A stretch of DNA of 64,000 nucleotides from Zasmidium citrigriseum (Eukaryota > Ascomycota > Dothideomycetes > Mycosphaerellales > Mycosphaerellaceae), in the NCBI GenBank assembly GCA_002786025.1, contig NHNW01000005.1:496001-560000 (forward strand), in the 5' to 3' direction. Each line of letters starts with the position of its first letter. Positions within the stretch are counted from its first letter, which is position 1. The position numbers and the translations under genes were made by a program. Shown here piece by piece: positions 11,796 through 23,400 of the stretch. The notes beneath the pieces were generated by a model that did not search any database, had not been told where the DNA came from, and worked only from the letters and a program-made list of their open reading frames with translations.

Positions 11796-13342
11796 ATGGT
11801 GGGCGTTGCTGGGAAATCAAAGGGCTGTAATACCTGCCGCCGGCGCAAGGTCAAGGTGGGACTTCATGGTCCATCTTCAAGAATGCGAGACTGACTGGCG
11901 ACCAGTGTGACTTGATCAGACCTAGCTGTAATAGATGCAGCAAAGCAGGCCTCGAGTGCGAAGGGTACGAGAGATATGCAGTCTTCATACGGAAGGGCAT
12001 TGATGGCTGGGAGAAACGGAAGCCACTCGAGGAAGCCAAGCCCCGAAAGGATTCTGGGTCTGGACAGAAAGCCAGGCCTCGAGATATCAGTCTCGATCCG
12101 GTCCTCCCTCTCCAAATGGAAAGTGTCGCAGTCGAAGCGACCCCATTCTTGGACCACTTCTATCGGACTTTTGTCTGTCCGCCACAGCTCGGGCCCTTGA
12201 AGCAAGACTACATGGATCCAATCTCGTGGAGCCGTGGACTGGGATCTATGAAAGGCTCAGACTCCCTTCTTCACGGGATGATATTGGCTGTCAGTATGGT
12301 GTACTCTGGCAAGACTTGGAGAGATCGAGACTTGCTGCGACAGGGCCGCAAGTGGTATTCTCGGTCTTTGTGCCAGCTGTGCCATCTGCTGAGCCACGAG
12401 GATTCGAGCAGCAATGACGAGGTACTGGTCACTACTTCCGTGTGCATGGCTTACGAGACAATCGACCCTTCCGAACCGACAACTTCATCTGGATGGAACA
12501 GGCATCTGGGCGGAATGACGAAGTTGCTACAGCTTAGAGGTCCCGCGAGCTTTAGAAATGTCAGAAGCCGCGACGTGCTGGAGGACTTTCGATACATGCA
12601 CATGATGTCGGGTATGATGCGGCGCAAGTCTTCGTTCCTTATCGAGGAGCCTTGGATGACGGCACCTTGGGCATCTTCTGGCAAGTCTGTTCAACAGCAG
12701 GTGATCGACTGCGGCCTACTTCTCGGCGATATCTTCGAGCGGATGGACCGTATACTGGACTCCAGGCATAGGCTGAACCCTACAATCATGATTAGTCTGG
12801 CCAACGAATGCTTGAGCGTTGATGCGACCTTACAATCAATATTGACAGAGCTGTCGCTCAGCATAGAGAACAGATTACCAGCTGCGAACTCAGATAGGCC
12901 ACCCGGTTCCACAGCGATGTTCGAGGCAGCAAGCTGCCTTCGCCTTATGATCAACTTACTGGGAATCCGACTACGCATATACGAGAGTCTCCGCTCTCTG
13001 ACATATCAATTCGACCTTTTGGATCACGATTTCCAAGGATTCTCGACCGCACGCGAGCAAAAGGCTCTGGCCACCTTGGCACTAGATCTGATCTCACGAT
13101 ACTTGGACTTCAATATTGGCTCCATCTCGAAAGGTAGACATGTATTTGCACTTGAACACGCAAAGACACTGCTTGACGACGATGAGATTGAACTGTCTCG
13201 TGGCACGCGACTGTTTCAGCGGATTCCCGACGAAGGCTGGATATCACCCTCAGCACGACTGGAGCGGCCTGACGATCTCGACTCTTGGTGCATCATGGTC
13301 ACGAACCCACAGAAGCTGCAGCAACGAGGCTCTTCTGGATGA
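11796..13342 (+). CDS. Zn2Cys6 (Gal4-type) transcription factor
   Basis: Two exons (11796-11855, 11906-13342), 498 residues. The 50-bp intron (GTGGGA donor, CTGAC branch, CCAG acceptor) falls inside the zinc cluster, a classic position. The spliced N-terminus gives MVGVAGKSKGCNTCRRRKVK followed by CDLIRPSCNRCSKAGLEC, so the six cysteines sit in C-x2-C-x6-C-x6-C-x2-C-x6-C. The second exon alone would lack half the cluster, which is why I chose the upstream ATG. The rest resembles the fungal-specific 'Fungal_trans_2' regulatory region, including FLDHFYRTFVCPP and the WNRHLGGMTKLLQLRGP motif near residue 220. It would bind paired CGG half-sites. The target pathway is unknown. The next genes are a secreted repeat protein and a hydrolase/sugar-transporter pair. 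Confidence 0.9.
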
Positions 13343-14207
13343 ACCCGCAGCCGCTCTGTCATGACAATCCTAGCAGCCAATGCTACTTTGTTGCGAGGCC
13401 TCTCTGCCAACACCCCATAGTTAAGCTACTCCAAGCGGACAACAACCAGCATTGCTCCATATCCTTCCAGCCTCTCTTGGACAGCATGACTCCTTGGTGG
13501 CATGTGTATATGGGCATGGCTCTTTAGCTCAGTGAAGGGTGCTTTCGAGCTCTCAGGGCCTGAAGTGCTTGCTGAGCTGGTTCCACCACGTTTGTCGATT
13601 GTGCCTCCACATGCTCGACAATGGGCCGAGCAAGCGGCACAAACACGTTGAAAGGGCCAGCGATGCTCGAAGTGTGTCCGACATACGATGTTATCCGACC
13701 AATCCTGCCATGACCTGGGAGCTTTTTATTGAAGGAAGTGTGAACCCAAGTCAAGGGATCTCTAACAACAAGCGGCCACTCCGTTTACTGCGGCGTTAGG
13801 CTCAGTTTGCACGTTCCATCGCATGGCTCTGCTCGGCGTCACTTTGGAAGCCGGCATAAGCTTATAGCCATGGTCTCTGGTCACGAGAGACACACGTGCT
13901 CTTCAAGTGAGCTCATGCTCTCAGTATCAGCACATGCGGCGCAAGTATTTAGGCCTGCTTGTCTTCGCAACTCAACCTGCCACTTGCCACCACAACAACA
14001 ATCCGACAAGCGAACGACACCTTTGAACAACTGACCACCAACACATACCTTCCTTGCCACTTATAAGACAACACACTCTTCCTTCAGCACCTCTTGGGTA
14101 TCCTCTTCCTCGTTCTCAGTGCTTCTAAACTTTGCAGCGCAACTGACATCTTCACAGGCCACTGTCGAAGCATCTCCGACATTGAGACAAGCACTACCTC
14201 TCCGACA
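13343..14207. other. Intergenic region upstream of the secreted repeat protein
   Basis: 865 bases without a supported gene. The end nearest the gene carries a TTATAAGA box at about 14060, some 150 bases before the chosen ATG and plausible as a TATA element. It is followed by a CT-rich leader (CACTCTTCCTTCAGCACCTC). Confidence 0.5.
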
Positions 14208-16388
14208 ATGAAGTCGGCCATCATCGCCGCCGCTCTCGGTGGCATCGCTGTCAATGCAGCAGCCATAACTCCTAGGGATAACCCCATCGAGCCCTCTCTT
14301 GTCAACCCGAACTGGGCAGTCTGCGGTCTCAGTGCGGATGGAGCCCGCGAGAAGTTCCAATTCTCCATCGGCGCTCCCTTCAACAATGGCGCAGGTTGTA
14401 ACTCCGTCAAGCAGACCCTCAACGACTGGGCAGGCGATGAGATCGAAGAGTGGGCCTGTCAGCCAAATCCAACTCCCGAGAACACATGGCTGAGCTTCAA
14501 CGCCGCCTCGCCAGGTGACGTTGCCGGTATCAATCACATGGTTGATGCTGTAAAGAGCGCCTATCCCAGCGTCAAATTCGTCGGCTGTGGCATCCACACC
14601 AAGGTCAAAGCCCGCGAGATCGCCATCAATGGTGGAAAACACTTTCCGTCAAGCAAGTTGAAAGCCCGCGCCGTCCCATACAACCACGCCGATTGCGACC
14701 TCGCTTACGGTGGCCAATACGAGGAGTACGACCTTATTGTCGGCCGTCCATTTATTAACGGTGCAGGCTGCAAGCCAATCGAAAAGACTCTCAGCGATGC
14801 GATTGGCTACCAGATCCACCTGACCTGCGAGGATGCAGGTTTAGATCAGACGCATCTGGCCTTTCGTGCTGGTAAAGCTGGCGACCACGGAGACAACGAC
14901 AAGATGATGGATGCACTTGAGACAGCCTATCCGGCTGTGGACTTTCCGAAAGACTGCTGGCTCTCGAACAACAGCAAATTGAAAGCTCGTGTCGATCAGG
15001 GCAGTGCGATTTGCAGAACGGGCAGGGATATATACCACAACAAGCTGAACTACGACCTTTTCATCGGCTATCCATACGCCAACGGCGCAGGCTGCCCAGC
15101 CGTTCTGAACACCATCACTCAGCACGCCGGCACTGTCGACAATTTCATCTGCGAGGACGGTGGCAACGGTGACACTCATCTCAACTTCTACGCCGGTGCA
15201 GCTCTCAACAGCGACGACAATGCCTCTGTTGTGGCTGCTCTCGAGGAGATATACCCGTCGATTGACTTCAACGCCGTTGCCGGTTGCACGATTGAGCCAT
15301 TGAAGCTCAAAGCTCGCGACCCTCCTCTTCAGGACAACACTGCCGAATGCGAGGTGACCGTGCCTATCGACACCACCTTCTCCGACCTCTTCCAATTCTG
15401 GGTACGCATTGGAGTCTCATTCAACGATGGCAAGGGTTGCACGCCGGTCGAGAAGACTTTGAGCAGTTACACCTACGGTTGGATGGACGGCTACGCTTGC
15501 TTTGACGACGGCAACGGCGACACCTACCTTACCTTCCTCGTTCGGAGAGACAAGAACGAAGCACAAGAAGGCGTCAATATTGCTCTATCATATGCCTATC
15601 CCGATGTGCCTTTCAGGAACAGCTGGTACTGTCGTGTGCCTGGCGCCGACGATCCAAACTCTTCCAAGGCTCTCAAAGCTCGCGACGGCCCTGAAATCAC
15701 TCCCGAAAACACCGCAGTCTGTATGATAATCTATAAGGACTATGATTCAATCCCTGATGCCACGATGGACATCAGAGTTGGCCGCCCTTACGCTGATGGC
15801 TCGGGTTGCCAGCCTATCGCAGACACCTTTAGCAAGATGATTGCCGGCTTCCAGAGCGATACCTACTGGTGCCTTGATGATGGTGTCGGTGGCACCAGGC
15901 TCATGTTCGGCGTCAAAGGTAACGACAACGAGATCCAACAGTTCAAGGATGCAATGTCAGTTGCTTATCCGGGAGTAACGATCTCGTATCCTGACGTCTG
16001 TTGGCCGAGGAATGGGCCACCGATTCCACCACCCACTTTGAGACTCAGCACTCGCCAGGAGGGACAATTGCAACCAGACACTGCCACATGCGAGCACGAG
16101 TACTTGAGCAGCGGAGGCAGTCCCAACTTATCCTATCAAGACTTCTTATACACGGTCCACGTTGGTCGCCCTTTCATCGACGGCGCAGGCTGCGGCGACG
16201 TTGAGCAAGCGCTGCTAGACGAAGGCGGTTTCACCGTCTCGGAATTTACCTGCAACGACGATGGCTACGGTGATACTTTGCTCAAGTTCAAGGTTCGGGA
16301 CCCCGGTTCGTACGCGATCTATGTCAACGATGCTCTTCAGAGAGTCTATCCTCAGATGCCCTGGTGGACGGAAAAGATCTGTCACTAG
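14208..16388 (+). CDS. Secreted protein of six tandem four-cysteine modules with K-x-R linkers
   Basis: Single exon, 726 residues. I chose the ATG at 14208 because it opens into a signal peptide (MKSAIIAAALGGIAVNAAA). The mature chain is six repeats of about 105-125 residues: about 32-136, 155-261, 262-370, 371-492, 493-616 and 617-726. Each has an early Cys, then a block like VGRPFINGAGC, a block like CEDGGNGDTHLNF, a block like DALETAYPAVDF, and a last Cys, giving four Cys per module. Five junctions carry VKAR, LKAR (residues 151-154, 258-261, 367-370 and 489-492) or STR (614-616). The regular basic linkers suggest proteolytic maturation into separate small disulfide-bonded proteins, as in fungal Kex2-processed repeat proteins, although the usual KR dipeptide is absent. 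I do not recognise the module family. Function could be effector, wall or antimicrobial, and none is shown. Confidence 0.85.
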   Translation: MKSAIIAAALGGIAVNAAAITPRDNPIEPSLVNPNWAVCGLSADGAREKFQFSIGAPFNNGAGCNSVKQTLNDWAGDEIEEWACQPNPTPENTWLSFNAASPGDVAGINHMVDAVKSAYPSVKFVGCGIHTKVKAREIAINGGKHFPSSKLKARAVPYNHADCDLAYGGQYEEYDLIVGRPFINGAGCKPIEKTLSDAIGYQIHLTCEDAGLDQTHLAFRAGKAGDHGDNDKMMDALETAYPAVDFPKDCWLSNNSKLKARVDQGSAICRTGRDIYHNKLNYDLFIGYPYANGAGCPAVLNTITQHAGTVDNFICEDGGNGDTHLNFYAGAALNSDDNASVVAALEEIYPSIDFNAVAGCTIEPLKLKARDPPLQDNTAECEVTVPIDTTFSDLFQFWVRIGVSFNDGKGCTPVEKTLSSYTYGWMDGYACFDDGNGDTYLTFLVRRDKNEAQEGVNIALSYAYPDVPFRNSWYCRVPGADDPNSSKALKARDGPEITPENTAVCMIIYKDYDSIPDATMDIRVGRPYADGSGCQPIADTFSKMIAGFQSDTYWCLDDGVGGTRLMFGVKGNDNEIQQFKDAMSVAYPGVTISYPDVCWPRNGPPIPPPTLRLSTRQEGQLQPDTATCEHEYLSSGGSPNLSYQDFLYTVHVGRPFIDGAGCGDVEQALLDEGGFTVSEFTCNDDGYGDTLLKFKVRDPGSYAIYVNDALQRVYPQMPWWTEKICH

Positions 16389-16711
16389 AGGCACACAACG
16401 AGCCTGACGAGACGACCATTCACGACATGATTACTACGGACGATTCTTGCTCGCCTTGAAACCAAGCAGGATCAACGCGTTCTTTGGAACTTACTATTAA
16501 AATGGAATTGATGCCACAGCGGCACTTTCACATTCCCTTGCAAACAGCAAGTGGTCTTGGAGTTGAGAATGGACCAAATTGGACTCGGCGATGTACCAGT
16601 ATGTAGACACTGCAAGAGAGTGTCCCAAAGACAGCCTCATTGCTTTTCATCTCTCAATTGTGTTCACTAACCACAAAACTACTAAATCTTGCTCTTTGGA
16701 CTTGCAAGTCA
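16389..16711. other. Convergent 3' region
   Basis: 323 bases between the stop of the repeat protein and the stop of the leftward hydrolase. It holds both untranslated 3' ends. No coding content or clear repeat was seen. Confidence 0.5.
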
Positions 16712-17600
16712 CTACTTCAATGAGACTGCTTCAAAAGCAATGTGTCCATGCAACCACTCCCTGAAAAACGCAACCGCCGCATTCTTCGCACGATTCATAG
16801 CCCTCCTCTCACCAGGCAAATTCGGGTCTCCACGAACAAGAGCTCCATGTTCCATACCAGCGAAATGATGGTAATCGAATACCAAGTCACCCCTCTTTTG
16901 CATGACCTGCCAGAAATGGTTCTTCAAGTCGGGAGTAAATTGACCATCATGCTCTGGAGCAAGGAGCTGAACAGGAACATCGACTGCATCAATATCCTCT
17001 TTGTTCAGAAGGCTTGGATGGCCAGTGGAGATGCAGTCGACTAAGTTGTTGCCTTTGGCTCCGAGACGGAAGACGGCCCAGCCTAGATGTCGTTAGAGAC
17101 GCTCACTCTCCAGGAGATGAAGAGTATTACATACCCCCATAGCAAAAGCCGACAGCTCCAACTTTCTTGTGCTCAGAGCGAAGCTTCTTCGCACAAGCAA
17201 AGATCTCCGGCTCTCTGATTTCCCTGCTGTTCCTCGCCACCACTCCAGGAACGTCGATGCCATTGGGCACCCATTCCTCAGGCTTGAGTTGCAAGACTTT
17301 GAGGTCGATCTCCTCGCCGTTCAGACTGCAGCAGTCAGCATCAAGTTGTCAATTCATGTTCATCTGAACTGACAAGTCAGGCAAGTAGACCGTAGCATTG
17401 ACTTCCTTCGCATAATGATCCGCCAGAAGCCTTGCATTCTTGAAACTCCAGCCCACAAGGTCGTGTACATAAAGAATAGCAACGTCGGGATTGGACCCAG
17501 TTTTGTATGCTTGGTTGGAGGAGGTTGGGAAGGAAATGACTTCACCCTCAGGCTTGCCATCCCATTCGAAACCACTGAAGCAACACTTTGAAGCAGACAT
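16712..17600 (-). CDS. Dienelactone hydrolase family protein
   Basis: Three exons, complement(17374-17600, 17135-17325, 16712-17082), 262 residues. Introns of 48 and 52 bp join VYLPDF|LNGEEIDL and FCYGG|WAVFRLG, and both junctions restore the family pattern. The ATG at 17600 gives MSASKCCFSGFEWDGKPEG, the normal cytosolic N-terminus. The alpha/beta-hydrolase nucleophile is the Cys of GFCYGG. The catalytic Asp is probably in LAPEHDGQFTPD, and the His in HHFAGMEHGALVRGD. Bacterial relatives open dienelactone in chlorocatechol degradation. In fungi, most members have an unknown carboxyl-ester or lactone substrate. The first donor is GTCAGT, a minor variant. The gene lies just downstream of a co-oriented sugar transporter, about 180 bases away. 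Confidence 0.88.
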
Positions 17601-17784
17601 CTGGAATCGATGGCGAGAGCAAATGATTCGAAGATGCAAACGAGAGAGCTGTGCTGTTAGAGCTGAAGTCAATAGCTCAAGCTTACTAACCTCATATACG
17701 TGTCGAAGTGCTGCCTGCATGCGCGTGTTCGCTCTTTTGGCTGCAGTAGGGAAAGAGTCGTATTCGTTTGAAACTTATCCGCTT

Positions 17785-19741
17785 CTAAACCTTGGGCACA
17801 GCAGAGATTGTACTGCTCGCAACAATCTCACGCTCGATTCTCTCTCGCCTCTGCTCCTCCGCATCCGAGCTGGTATCCTTGAAAACAAGATCCATGGCTT
17901 CGAGCGACTTGCCCTTCGTCTCTGGCACGAAGAAGAATGTCCAAATGAAGCTGGCGAGGCAAAAGACGGCGAAGAAGACATAGGCACCGTAGCCGGTGTT
18001 CTCGACGAGGGGTGGAGTGATGAGACCCTGTTGTACGAACGCATGTCAGTTTTGTGCTAGTCTGAAGTCGTACGAGTTTGTACAAGATTGTACAAGGTAG
18101 GGTGATCGACTTACGATGATGAAGTTGTTGAGCCAATTGGAGCAAGTCGAAAGAGCGACACCCTTCGCACGCAGCGAGGACGGGAAGACTTCCGATGGCA
18201 TTGCCCACGGAACAGGACCCCAAGAGGCACCGAAAGACAGCATGTAAAACAACAGCATCGCCACACTAGCCCAGCCTTCCGGACGATGTGCTGGCCAGTT
18301 GTTCGAGAACTTGCCGACGAGACAAGCAATGATCAAGTGTGCGATGAACATTAAAGCACTTCCAGCGAGTAGTAATGGCCGTCGACCGAAGCGATCCATG
18401 GTCCAGAGACTGCTGGTGACACCGACGAGTTGAGTGACGTTTAGCACTCCAGACATAATCAAGCGCATGTTGTAGTCCAGTCCCATGGTCTCGAACAAGG
18501 TTGGTGAGTAGTAGATGAGAGCGTTTATGCCAACGAACTAGCAAAACGTCAGCATATAGATCCAACTCGGTGATGAGGATTCCATCTTACCTGTTGGAAA
18601 AACATGAGCCCGACACCGACATGCGTCCTCCTCCAACAGCCACGCTTGAAGCAATCAGCCCAAGACGCAAGCTCGAGCTTCAATCGGTTCATCCTGGTCT
18701 TCTCTTGCAGCTTCGGGTGTCTCTCAGCACTGATCTCCCTGTGCAAGGCGACTTCAGCTCGAATGTCAAACCATTCCAGCTGCACTCTCGGATCCGTCGT
18801 AGGCAACTGTCTCAGCTTCGCAAGATTGACCAAAGCCTCATCATCCCGTCCCTTGGAAGCCAACCATCTCGGCGAGAACGGCAAAAACAGGATCCCAACT
18901 CCAAGAATCAATCCTGGAAAGATCTGGATCAAGAAAGGCAATCTCCAAGCCCACTCGCCAGACATATAATACGTCCCGTAAGTTATCCAGAAAGCAATTA
19001 CAATGCCCGTGACGATACTGAACTCCTCAAGCACCAGCAGCGTTCCTCTGATCTCCGGCGGCGAGATCTCACTAATGAAGAGCGGCGCGACCATGGAAAG
19101 CATACCGATGCCCAAGCCGCCGATGAATCTCGCGACGACCAGCATCGCGTAGTCCATTGCGGCGGTTTGGAGGGCAGAGCCGATGGTGAAGACGACGACG
19201 GCCATGACGATGGAGTACTTTCGGGAGAACTTGTCGGCGATCCAGCCTTGGTTGAGGGCACCGAGAAGAGCACCGAGTTCAATCTAGGGCATATCTTTAG
19301 CATCGCAACGCACCACTAGTCAACGCTTGTTCAACTCACCATGGCAGTCAACAACCCCTTCCAAAATCCCGCCCCACCACTCCCCTCCGCAATCCTCGTA
19401 AACCGCTGCAAAAACTGCTCCTCCACAAGAATAACACTCACAACCTGCCACCCTAATCAGCACCCCATCACCCACCCACATCCCTAAGAACATTGCAAAC
19501 TCACCCCCTGATCATACCCAAAAAGCAAACCCCCCATCGCCGAAAAAGCCGCACAAAGCGCCACATACTGACTAGCAAACAAACCCTTAAACCCGGGTTG
19601 ACAATAAGGCTCCCGCTGCGCATACAGCACCGCGCTATCCGAAGGCGTGCGCTGGGCCTGGTCCTCGTGCATGCTGGCGACTTTATCTTGGCCGAGGCTT
19701 GGAGGTTTCTTAGAAATGTCGTTGGTTGGTTCGAGATCCAT
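17785..19741 (-). CDS. MFS sugar porter
   Basis: Five exons, complement(19505-19741, 19340-19444, 18591-19283, 18115-18537, 17785-18027), 566 residues, all junctions in frame. The start at 19741 gives a hydrophilic tail (MDLEPTNDISKK) before TM1 with LLFGYDQG|VVSVILVEEQF. Sugar-porter signatures are present: LPFSPRWLASKGRDDEAL after TM6, DRFGRRPLLLAGS after TM8, WGPVPWAMPSEVFPSSLRAKG and PETKGKSLEAMDLVF at the C-terminus. Twelve membrane segments are expected, acting in the plasma membrane as a proton-coupled or facilitative hexose/polyol carrier. The exact sugar cannot be read from sequence. The QQ|F junction (18591/18537) lies in the sugar-binding TM7. The loop after TM6 has PFSPRW where PESPRW is typical. 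Confidence 0.9.
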
Positions 19742-20457
19742 GTTGGGCGATTGGCGTTGGTGAGAAGCTTTTCGTTGCTTGCGTGGGCTTGGGGGAAGAG
19801 CTACGGAGGAATGGAACAACGAATGATCGAGGGAAAGCGGCAAGGGTCTGATATAGAAACCGCAACCTCGAAAAAGAAGAAGGGATATCACGCTCGTAGA
19901 AATACCCGCGAGAACATTCCAAGCACCTCTCGCCGTCTCTTGCAAAGAAGTAGGGCCTCAATTTATCAACCCTCTGCATCGATCGAGCCAAACGCCGACG
20001 ATGTGTCGTGTGACGGCAAAACCGCGTGGAAACACCCGGAACAGCATCCACCGCCCCACTCTGGAGATACTTCCCCTCCGTCCGGGGAAACGTTGATGCA
20101 GGAAAACTGGAGCCCACGCGGGGAAGAGTCCAATGAATGCAATGCATTTGTCGGGTTTTGAAGGCGAAGGAGCAGTGAAACATTCACTTCACTCGCCGAA
20201 AGGTGTGCTTTGGGAAGGAGGGAGGGCTGTACTTTCTTCCGAGGCCGCGTGTGAGCAAGGTGTTCCGGCGGCGCTAGGAAAAATCGGCGTGGTGGAAGCC
20301 GATGGTAGGACGGGAGGTGTCTCGTGATCTTCTTGTCGTTTATTACTGTCTAGAGTATTCCATGCATCCAACGAGAGGTGCGTTATCTACAATATGCTGT
20401 CGTCAATCGTCAGTGCAAGCGAATTCGTTGTCAAAAGCATGATCGTATCACGATCCA
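19742..20457. other. Intergenic region, promoter side of the sugar porter
   Basis: 716 bases between the sugar-porter ATG and the stop of the RecQ gene, both leftward. Open frames on both strands cross it, but none has recognisable content. A CCCACTCTGGAGATACTTCCCCTCCGTCCGGGG stretch near 20052-20085 could hold zinc-finger repressor sites (CCCCTCCG, CCCCGG-like), which is only suggestive. Confidence 0.45.
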
Positions 20458-23400
20458 TCATGTCGGCATCGCAGCAAACCCTCCCTGAGCACGAGAACTG
20501 CCACCCGAGGCACCGCCTCTACTGTTGGACTTTCCGGTGGCCTTTCTCTTCGTTACTCCTGCGCCTGACGTCGAGCGAGAACCGCCACCAAAGCTGCCCG
20601 ACCCTCTTCGACCTTGTCCATTCCATCCTTGGCTGCGACCTCCGCCACGACCATTTCCTCTGGCCTTGTAGCGCGCTTTCCGTTGCTTCGGAGATGCCTT
20701 CTTGGACGGCTGCGGTGCCGGCATCGTTCGCATGCCCGCAGATTGGGAATATTGGAAGCGAGCATTGAAGGCTTCCACTTCGGGATCAGGAGCGGTCTGG
20801 AAATAGGCGCTTGATTCGCCTTCATCGTCGTCCTCTTCGTCCTCCATGCCAGACGGAATGTCGCCATATTCTTCATCGTCGCTGACAAGATCGATCACAT
20901 TCTGTGCGTGCTGATTGACTTCCGTCGCGTCCTCGTTGTCGGATTCAGGTGCCACGCCTTCAGCCTGGTGTATCATCTCGCGGTACTGCTGATGTGCGTC
21001 CTTGACCAGTTTACCGAATAATTTGCCAAATGCTTCAACTTTGTCGGTGTCGATGTTCGGAATCTTCGCAAGCATCTGTCCCGGGGTCTCTGTGAAATGG
21101 ACAACCATTTGACGTAGGACCGTGGTCGAGAAAGGCACCATTTTCATGGCCTTCTTGCGCTGGATTTCCTTGCACTTCTTCTCAGCACGGATCAGAAAGT
21201 CCTCCACAACCATCTGATGCACGCTATTGAGCCTATCAGTAACGCCGTCGGTGGTGATTGGAGGTCCGAGTTCATGCTGAGTCTTCTGTGCCTTCTTCCG
21301 CGGCATGCGAGTGTTTCGGACAGGCTCGAACGCTTCTGATTCTTCATCTTCAGAGTTGACGAAATCTTGATCTTCCTCATCAGTGACCACGAAGTCGTCT
21401 CGCTGGTAGCCGTTGAAATGCATGTCGCGAAGGTTGGCTTGGTGGACTGGCTTCTTTCGCTTCGAAGCCGCTTGAATCGGCGACGAGACGTTGGTTGACA
21501 ACGGAAGCTCTCGAGGAGCATCCTGGTCAGCCTTCTTCTTCTTCGTCTTCTTGGCAGGTGCCTTGGTGCTTTTCTTGCGTGGTGACGTCCGCACCTGCAT
21601 CTTGAAAGGTATCCTGCCGTTGAGGTACTGCCTGAATTTGATCCCTCGCCGCACGTACTGCGCAGCAAATCCACTCTTGTTGACCTTGTTCTCCTCTGCT
21701 AGGGCATCCTCACTAAGGAGCCGATAGAAGAGGCGCTCAATGTCGCCACGCTCCAGCTCGCTACCGATGCCGTACTCTTCAAGCGAATAGTGGTCGAGGT
21801 CTTTCATCTTGCTTGAAGTGCCTCCACGAAATACGTCGATGCAGTGCAGAATAGTGACTTCCTGCTTCAGGTCCAGAATCCTCTGTATCATTGTAAGCGC
21901 TTGCTGTGCGTAATTCGTGAAGTCTTTGATTGCGAAAGTCGAGTCCGAGTTGCAGTTGTCGCAGCCTTTCTCGCAATCTTCGCGGTTGAAAATCTCGCTG
22001 AAGTAGTTCAGGACTTGTACCCGACGACAGTCTGCCTGGTTCTCGCAGTACTGAACCATCTTCCGCAGCATCTCATTCTGGCGTTGCTTCTGCTCCCAAC
22101 TTCCTTCTCCGTCGTCAATCATCTTGCGAAGCTTCGTTGCGTCTTGATAGCCGTAGAAAAGGTAGCATCTCGAAGGCTTGCCATCACGACCCGCTCGACC
22201 TGTCTCTTGATAGTAGCCTTCGAGCGACTTTGGCATGCTGTGGTGGATGACGTATCGGACGTTGCTCTTGTCAATGCCCATCCCGAAGGCGATTGTGGCG
22301 ACGATGACATGGTATTCGCCAGCTTGCCACATCTGTTGTACCTCGGACTTTTCCACTGGGTCCATGCCGGCGTGGTAGTGGTGAGCCTTGATGCCATGTT
22401 CCTTTTCCAGAGCTTTGGCCATGTCTTCGCAACTCTTTCGCGCTAGGCAATAGATGATTCCAGTCTGCTTCGCATGCTTCTCCTTGATAAGGGCAGCAAT
22501 GCTCTTGAGGTCTTCTTTGCCACGGCTCTTCACTCTCACCTCGTAGTAAAGGTTTGGGCGGTTGAAGCTTCGCGTGTAGGTCTCGCAGTTGTCGATGCCA
22601 AGGTTGTGAATGGTGTCCACCTTCACATTCTCCGTGGCGGTTGCAGTCAAAGCCATGACAGGAACGCCAGGAAATCTTCGCCTTACTTCACCAATCGACT
22701 TGTAGTCCGGCCGAAAGTCATGACCCCACTGGCTGACACAGTGAGCTTCATCAATGACAAGACGAGCCAAACGGTCTGCCCGGTGCAGCTGCTCAAACGC
22801 ATTCATGATGGCCTGGCTCTTGCTCAACATCTCTGGCGTGACGTAAAGCAGCTGCACAAAGCTTTCCGCGTTTGGTCCTTTGAGAGCATCGAGTAGGAAC
22901 TTTTTCTCGTCTGGCGTCGTCCCACTGTTGATCAGGAAAGCCTGAATATTAAGCTTCCTCAGGTGCTGTACTTGATCTTCCATCAGACTGAGGAGGGGCG
23001 AGACGACGACCGTGACGCCACGCGTCTTGCCAGTCCGAATCAGTGCAGGAAGCTGATAACAGAGCGATTTTCCGCCGCCAGTGGGCATGAGGACGAAGAC
23101 ATCATTTCCAGCCAAGGTCGCATTGATTGCATTGGCTTGATTCTCGCGGAATCCCCTCAGACGGAATCGCTCCTTCAGTGCGGCCTTGACGTCGTTTGAC
23201 CAGGGGAAAGAGAAGTACTTTCGCTCTTCTTCAGCTTCCTCTTCAGCGGATGTCTTCTTGGGCTTGCGAGCTGATCGTTGTGCCTGGCTTTCCCGACCGG
23301 TGTTTGCTTGCGGCTTTCCATACTGCGCTGAATTTTCAAGATTCTCAGCGAGATCGAACATGTCATCGTCATCGTCAAGACCAAAGTCGTCATCATCGTG

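Noticed and set aside
19493..20161. Rightward 222-codon frame upstream of the sugar porter
   Set aside because: It overlaps exon 1 of the transporter antisense and has no recognisable content.
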